This document shows, one piece after another, positions 59,212 through 64,000 of a stretch of DNA of 64,000 bases. The DNA is taken from NCBI RefSeq assembly GCF_012489685.1, contig NC_080045.1, positions 66,300,722-66,364,721 of the forward strand, given 5' to 3'. The DNA comes from Lotus japonicus. Its lineage: Eukaryota > Streptophyta > Magnoliopsida > Fabales > Fabaceae. Within the stretch, counting starts at the first letter, position 1. Every line of letters begins with the position of its first letter. The notes under the pieces were generated by a model, which saw nothing but the letters and a program-made list of their open reading frames with translations, had not been told where the DNA came from and did no database searches. The translations under genes and the position numbers were made by a program.

Positions 59212-60938
59212 CATTGCTTTGTTAGCATAAAATATCCTCCCCTGAAGCACACATTATTTCTCAACGACCAAATTGTCCAAGTGAATGCAAACCAAATTGT
59301 CCACAACCCCTTGCGTTGATGTGAGTAGAAGTTTGTTTTGCATCATTAGGGTGAGCTACAGAGGTTCCAAGCCCTTGATAGCACTTAGCTGGTCTGGCCT
59401 GGTGCTGTTACAAGACAATGATGCGTAGCATTGGGAAGTAAATTCTTTTCTACTTCAATTTAAGAAACTATACATTTCATCCTACCCTCCAATGCGAGAG
59501 AATGATAAGTAAGGGTCCGTGTAGTATCATACAAAAATGATTGGTAAATCACGCTATACTAAAAAACACCCAGACAAAAATAATATCTTTAAGTTTAAGA
59601 CAAAAGTAATTTTACTTTAAGTTTAACATGTACCTCTTGTATTATTTGATCTTTTCTGTCCCCTTCTTCCAATGTCGGCAAACTAATTAGCTGCATGGTT
59701 CTATTATGGATCATCAATGTATGCATGAATAATGGAGTGTAAAAGTTAGGTGAGAGTGGTAAGGATGTCCAAGAAACACCCGTTGCTAAGACATACATGC
59801 TTCATCACATACACTTACACCAAAATGGAGAAAGAAAGAAAAAAAGAGAATGAGAGATATGATACCTGATAAGAAAAGTATGTGAAAATTATATAAAAGA
59901 GAAATAAGAGTATAAATGAATCAAAGTGAGAGTAATAAAAAGTAGTGACGCTATCTCCAAATTTTGGGAAATAGGCAGGATATAGGGAAAATGGTCAGTT
60001 TTAGGTCCCAAAATCAGTATGAGCGAAGATGTTATATCCTTCTAGACCAAACTCCCTTATAAAAACTTGCTTTGTCCCTTGAGTTACTAAAGATTTCTAG
60101 CGGTTTATTGCAGTATTAATGAGCTATATTAAGGGTGCCAAAATTAGCTATTTAATTTAGGATTGCATTAAGTTTGTTTGATGGGGTAGTTTGTCGTCGT
60201 TCCTGCTTAATTGGGATGCTGCGGTTTGGCTTGTAACCTATTGAGTGATTTCCTTGGTCAAGGTCCTTCGCATGGTGTAAATGAGAAATTTGTCCCCTCC
60301 TTTAGGCCAGGTTTGTGGGTTTCCAAATTCGAGAAGTGTGTGATAGATAATGGCTATTTTTTCAACCACATATAAAATAATTTCAAATAATTCATATATT
60401 ATTTTTAACTATATTTTAAAGTTAAAATTTAAGTGTTTCTTAAAATGATTTTGAAGTTGTAACAAAAAAAAGATTTTAAAGTTAAAATAAAATATTATAA
60501 TTGTAATTTATCTTTGGGTAAAATGTGTTTTAGTCCTTGCAGTATATGGTAAAATCTAAATTAGTCCCTCCAATAAATTTGTATCCTTTTTTGTCCTTTG
60601 ATTATTTTATGTGAAATAAATCCAAAGGAGCTCATAGTGTTGATATAAATCAAATTATCCCTTCGAAAAATTTCTTCCCTAATCCTAACATCACCTTCCC
60701 CTCTCAATGTCCTATACATCCCCCCACCCCACCCTTAATTAGTTTCAAAACTTTTCATTAATTAGATTAAACGCCTTTTACCGATGGGGTGTTGTTTAAA
60801 TCACTCATGTGGGTAATTTTATCTAATTTTAATAGACCAATAGGACTATTTAAGAATACTAATAAATAAAAAATTCTTTAAATCTAAATATTACTTATAT
60901 TGACCATCATTCACCCATTCTAAATATGTGGATCAATT
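59212..60938. other. Intergenic, no gene recognised
   Basis: Contains a phrase common in legume genomic repeats (aaatgtgttttagtccttgc, near 60518) and CT-rich stretches. No protein-coding frame, RNA gene or complete element could be supported. Confidence 0.4.
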
Positions 60939-61150
60939 ATTTTTTTTGTAATTAGGAAAACTAAACAAAACAACTAGAGTTAAACCATCCTTGAAAAGCA
61001 AGGAAACAACCCTATCTAGGGGCGCATCAGGACGAGTGAAATCATCCGCAGGGAAACAAGCACCAATGCGGGTGAGATAGTTAGCAGGGTCATTAACATC
61101 CCTTGGAATATGATGAAGTCGCACATCCCAGTCCCTAGAAAGAAGCATAT
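60939..61150 (-). mobile_element. LINE 3' fragment (RNase H C-terminus plus poly(A))
   Basis: The minus-strand frame 61148-60933 reads LLSRDWDVRLHHIPRDVNDP and continues ANYLTRIGA, then GLTLVVLFSFPNYKK. This is the end of an RNase H-like domain of a plant LINE. Poly(A) appears as poly(T) at 60939-60948. It matches the LINE at 37470-37890 (RNWEVKLHHILKKANGPADC), so both belong to one family. The frame is open, but everything upstream is missing. Confidence 0.7.
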
Positions 61151-61561
61151 TTTACTGAAGGATAAATTAATCATAAGAAGTGTTTGTACTTTGTAGGCTT
61201 TGTTCTCTCCAAATTCTAGGTACCTAGGCCAAATATTAAGGACACTTCTAGGCGCAAAAACAGTATTAGAGTAAGATGCCTACTTTATTGAAGTAGGCTC
61301 CCTCTTAAAGATTCTCTTTGGGCTTTTGGGTTGCTTCAAGTTAACAGTTTTTAACCTCTTATGAGGTATTAAGTAGGAGTATAAGTAAATGAACCTCAAA
61401 TATATATATATAGACTAATAAAGTAATTAATTAAAATGCTGACAGAAAAGGTACCCGGTTCAAACAAAGAAAAATTACCAAAATTGTAAACTAAGGGAGT
61501 GAAGAAAGTCCTAGAGTGGATTATGCCTAAAATATATCATGTCACAATTGAGAGCATCAAA

Positions 61562-64000
61562 TCAATTGCCACATATGGCCAAAGACAGGTCCAAATTGAC
61601 TCTTTCTTTGACAGTGGATGAACTAGAGCAGTCCTTGTAGTTGCTAAACCCAGGGTATGATGAGATTGCCTCACTGATCTCACTGCCCCAAGAACCATTA
61701 CTTCTCTGAGGTGAAGGATTTGGTAATGTAAGTGATAATGACAACTCATTATATCCTCCTCCTCCTACACCTTCAACTTCTGCATGTGCCTTCTCCCTGT
61801 TCTCAAGTACATTAATTGGCTGCGAAGTGATCTTTCTATCATTTAATTTAGTAACCTGTCAAGAAGAGAAGGGGGGAAATCCATAAGAATTAATGGTGGC
61901 ATGGAATATATCCAACCGCTGGTCACTATTCCTATAGCGTATCCTAGAAAGGGAGATAATGAAGAAAGAAAAGCAAGTAGCTCTTTTTAAAAAGAATGTG
62001 TTTGTTTCTAAAGGTTGTGAGCCAATAATCACTTCAAGAAAATAGCTTTAGCATATGGAGCTTATGCACTGTTGTCTACCACCAATCCAAATATACTATG
62101 AAACTAGCTGTGCACTAATAACATGTTCGAATCAAGAATTCACATAATCTATCTTTAAAAATTGATTTTGACCTTAGAATCAAATATAGATGAATTTCCT
62201 AACATATCATTAACTCCCTCCCACTAATGTGAGAAATGTGAGAGGATGTGTTTTGTTTAGTTAACAAATTCTCTTAAGAAAAAAAATTAAATGTATGTTT
62301 GAAAACCGTCTACTATAAATCTAAAGTCGAATGAATTATGGAGAGAAGCTTCAATGAGTAGTTTCTAGGTATCAAATTTGATTTTGATAAAAGAGAAACT
62401 CGTATAAACATGCTATAAATTGACAATTTTTTAGTAATAGAGGGACCATACATATAATAGGAGGCTATCCTTTTAGTTTTGGATTGGAGTGTGTGGGGGT
62501 ATGTGGGGGACTGGAGATTTTAAGTCCTGTTTAAAAGGACTTTGTAACTTCAAAACAAGTATTGACCGTATAAATGCAAAAAAGTGGCAAACATAAATTT
62601 CCATATAAAAAGTCAGAATTTCAATAATTAGGCAGGACCACTGAATGTGAAAAATTCAGAAATAAAGGTGTGTTCAAGTTAAGAGCCACGATGACCCTTT
62701 TGGCCACATTGTATGTAGCTCATGATAATTTTTGGACAATCAAAATCTCCCTAAGGTCGTACATGGGGACCAAACACAACCTAACCACTTCACAAGGCGA
62801 TTAAATGTTACCTAAATCTTGACCCCAAAAAAATGTTACCTATAATAATTTATTTACATTCATAGTAGCTAGCGTGTTCATTGTGCGTACAAGTGTGGTT
62901 TTCAAAAAACCTACTTTGTTATGGAAAAAAATACTCAGAATGAAAACACAGCTGCAATGTGTGAATAGATCTTCTATCAACCATCTTAGAAATTAGGTCC
63001 TTACTTTCCAAAAGAAGTTAAAAAGAATAATTTTGAACAAAGATACGCAGGACCCTTTTTGTGTTGTTTCAATAAAAACATTTCTGATTAGAAAACATAT
63101 TCAAGAATTTAGTTAGAACAAAAGGGTTGTCTTCAACTTTTAGTCTCAATTAAAAATTGAAAAGAAAAAATCTATCTTGAAGTTGTGTTAATAACCATAA
63201 TACTTCAAAATGAATGGTGTTTAGTCCATCTGAAAACTCATTATACAACTACAGTTAAATCAAAATCATTATGGACATAAGCAAAAAACTAAAGGAGTGT
63301 CCACCATGATTTCTAAAGGAGATTCCATTAGAACCATTGCAAATAGACATTAACACTCATATCCAGACAAACAAAAGTAAATAGAACTCTTATGGATTGA
63401 GACAAAAATCTGTTCACGTTTCACTCTCAATTGATATCCAAACACAAACTTAGTTTAAGTGTGTGATTTTGGCTTAATCGGTGGTTTTCCAACGAATTTC
63501 AAAACTTGCACTTATTCTGAAAGTATGAACAAGTCAAGTTTAGTTTAAGATCATTTACTTTTGAGAAAAGGAAACCAATGGTTTTCCCATTTACCACACA
63601 CACAACGTGAAGCCAAAAGCAGTGGATATTTGACAGGTAAAACGTGAGATCTTACCGAACAAAAGTGGAGTATTAGGAACTTTTCATAGGGTAAAAAATA
63701 AACCATAACCAACATCACACTCAACCCCAGCATAAAAAGCAAGTATATAGTGCAGATAAACGAAAGTACCAAAAGAGATAAAGAAGGCTTGTTTTTATTA
63801 GCACAGCATGGAGCACCTCTCACCTGAAGAAAATCAGATTCTTGGTTTGGACATTTGAATGAAGTGAGATTAGGAAAATCTGGTAGCAGAGGGAATGGTG
63901 TGGAATGAGGTTGTTGTGTCTTAATCTGCTGCCATCTTGAACCACCACAAAATTCCTTTATTCCATTCTTCTGTTCACCCAGATAGTCATAAAAGCAGTA
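61562..64000 (-). CDS. 3' part of a possible GARP/MYB-like transcription factor, cut by the window edge
   Basis: Two minus-strand coding exons are visible. The upstream one (>64000-63824) is open throughout, reads YCFYDYLGEQKNGIKEFCGG...LLPDFPNLTSFKC...ESDFLQ and ends in a good donor (CAG|GTGAG). The last exon (61855-61562) follows an acceptor TTCTTGACAG, reads VTKLNDRKITSQPINVLENR and then NELSLSLTLPNPSPQRSNGS. It ends VNLDLSLAICGN-stop. Both junctions are phase 0. The LSLSLTL and LDLSLAI motifs (EAR-like LxLxL) and Ser-rich C-terminus resemble G2-like/GARP family proteins. The DNA-binding domain would lie beyond the window, so the family call is provisional. The ~2-kb intron might hide a further small exon. 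Confidence 0.55.

Overview
The window is nuclear DNA from a flowering plant. It is AT-rich, the genes have many short GT-AG introns, and the intergenic DNA is full of transposons. Protein wording and the repeat types (RNase-H-bearing LINE tails, hAT elements with 8-bp target duplications, a tRNA-derived SINE ending CCGATGTACC-A(n)) suggest a legume. That is inference from memory; the species is not fixed. All exon coordinates below were derived by hand from splice sites and reading-frame phase.

Genes, left to right: (1) a minus-strand Golgi-type GT77-like nucleotide-diphospho-sugar transferase (207-3629, 4 exons, 379 aa). (2) A large plus-strand COPII coat gene, SEC24 (6572-20874, 24 coding exons, 1088 aa), with transposon remnants in several introns. 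(3) A TE-rich stretch (20.9-28.7 kb) with decayed fragments of a CLC-type chloride channel and a DUF295/F-box protein. (4) A plus-strand BRR2-like spliceosomal helicase copy (28792-32298) that keeps only the first helicase cassette, with a 5' frame break and altered ATPase motifs. (5) A minus-strand organelle-type DarP/YjgA (DUF615) ribosome-assembly protein (34833-37385, 6 exons, 296 aa). (6) Plus-strand MPC1, a mitochondrial pyruvate carrier subunit (38645-39530, 4 coding exons, 108 aa), divergent from (5). (7) A plus-strand THUMP-domain TAN1/THUMPD1 homologue for tRNA acetylation (40994-45308, 7 exons, 368 aa). (8) At the right edge, the 3' part of a minus-strand gene, possibly a GARP/MYB-like transcription factor (61562->64000).

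The most striking structure is at 47-59 kb: 44 tandem copies of a ~180-bp satellite-like monomer (about 46996-54941), bounded by 16-bp direct repeats. About 110 bp further on lies a structurally complete non-autonomous Helitron (55052-58388: 5' TC, 3' hairpin plus CTAG, A^T insertion), and then an hAT element with intact terminal inverted repeats and an 8-bp target duplication (58451-59203). A second hAT deletion derivative (33639-34649), MITEs, SINEs and 5'-truncated LINE tails are scattered elsewhere.

The genes are unrelated housekeeping loci (Golgi glycosylation, ER export, splicing, organelle ribosome assembly, pyruvate import, tRNA modification) and do not form a pathway. I see no new defence or biosynthetic system. 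The novel material is repeat biology and the degenerate BRR2 copy.
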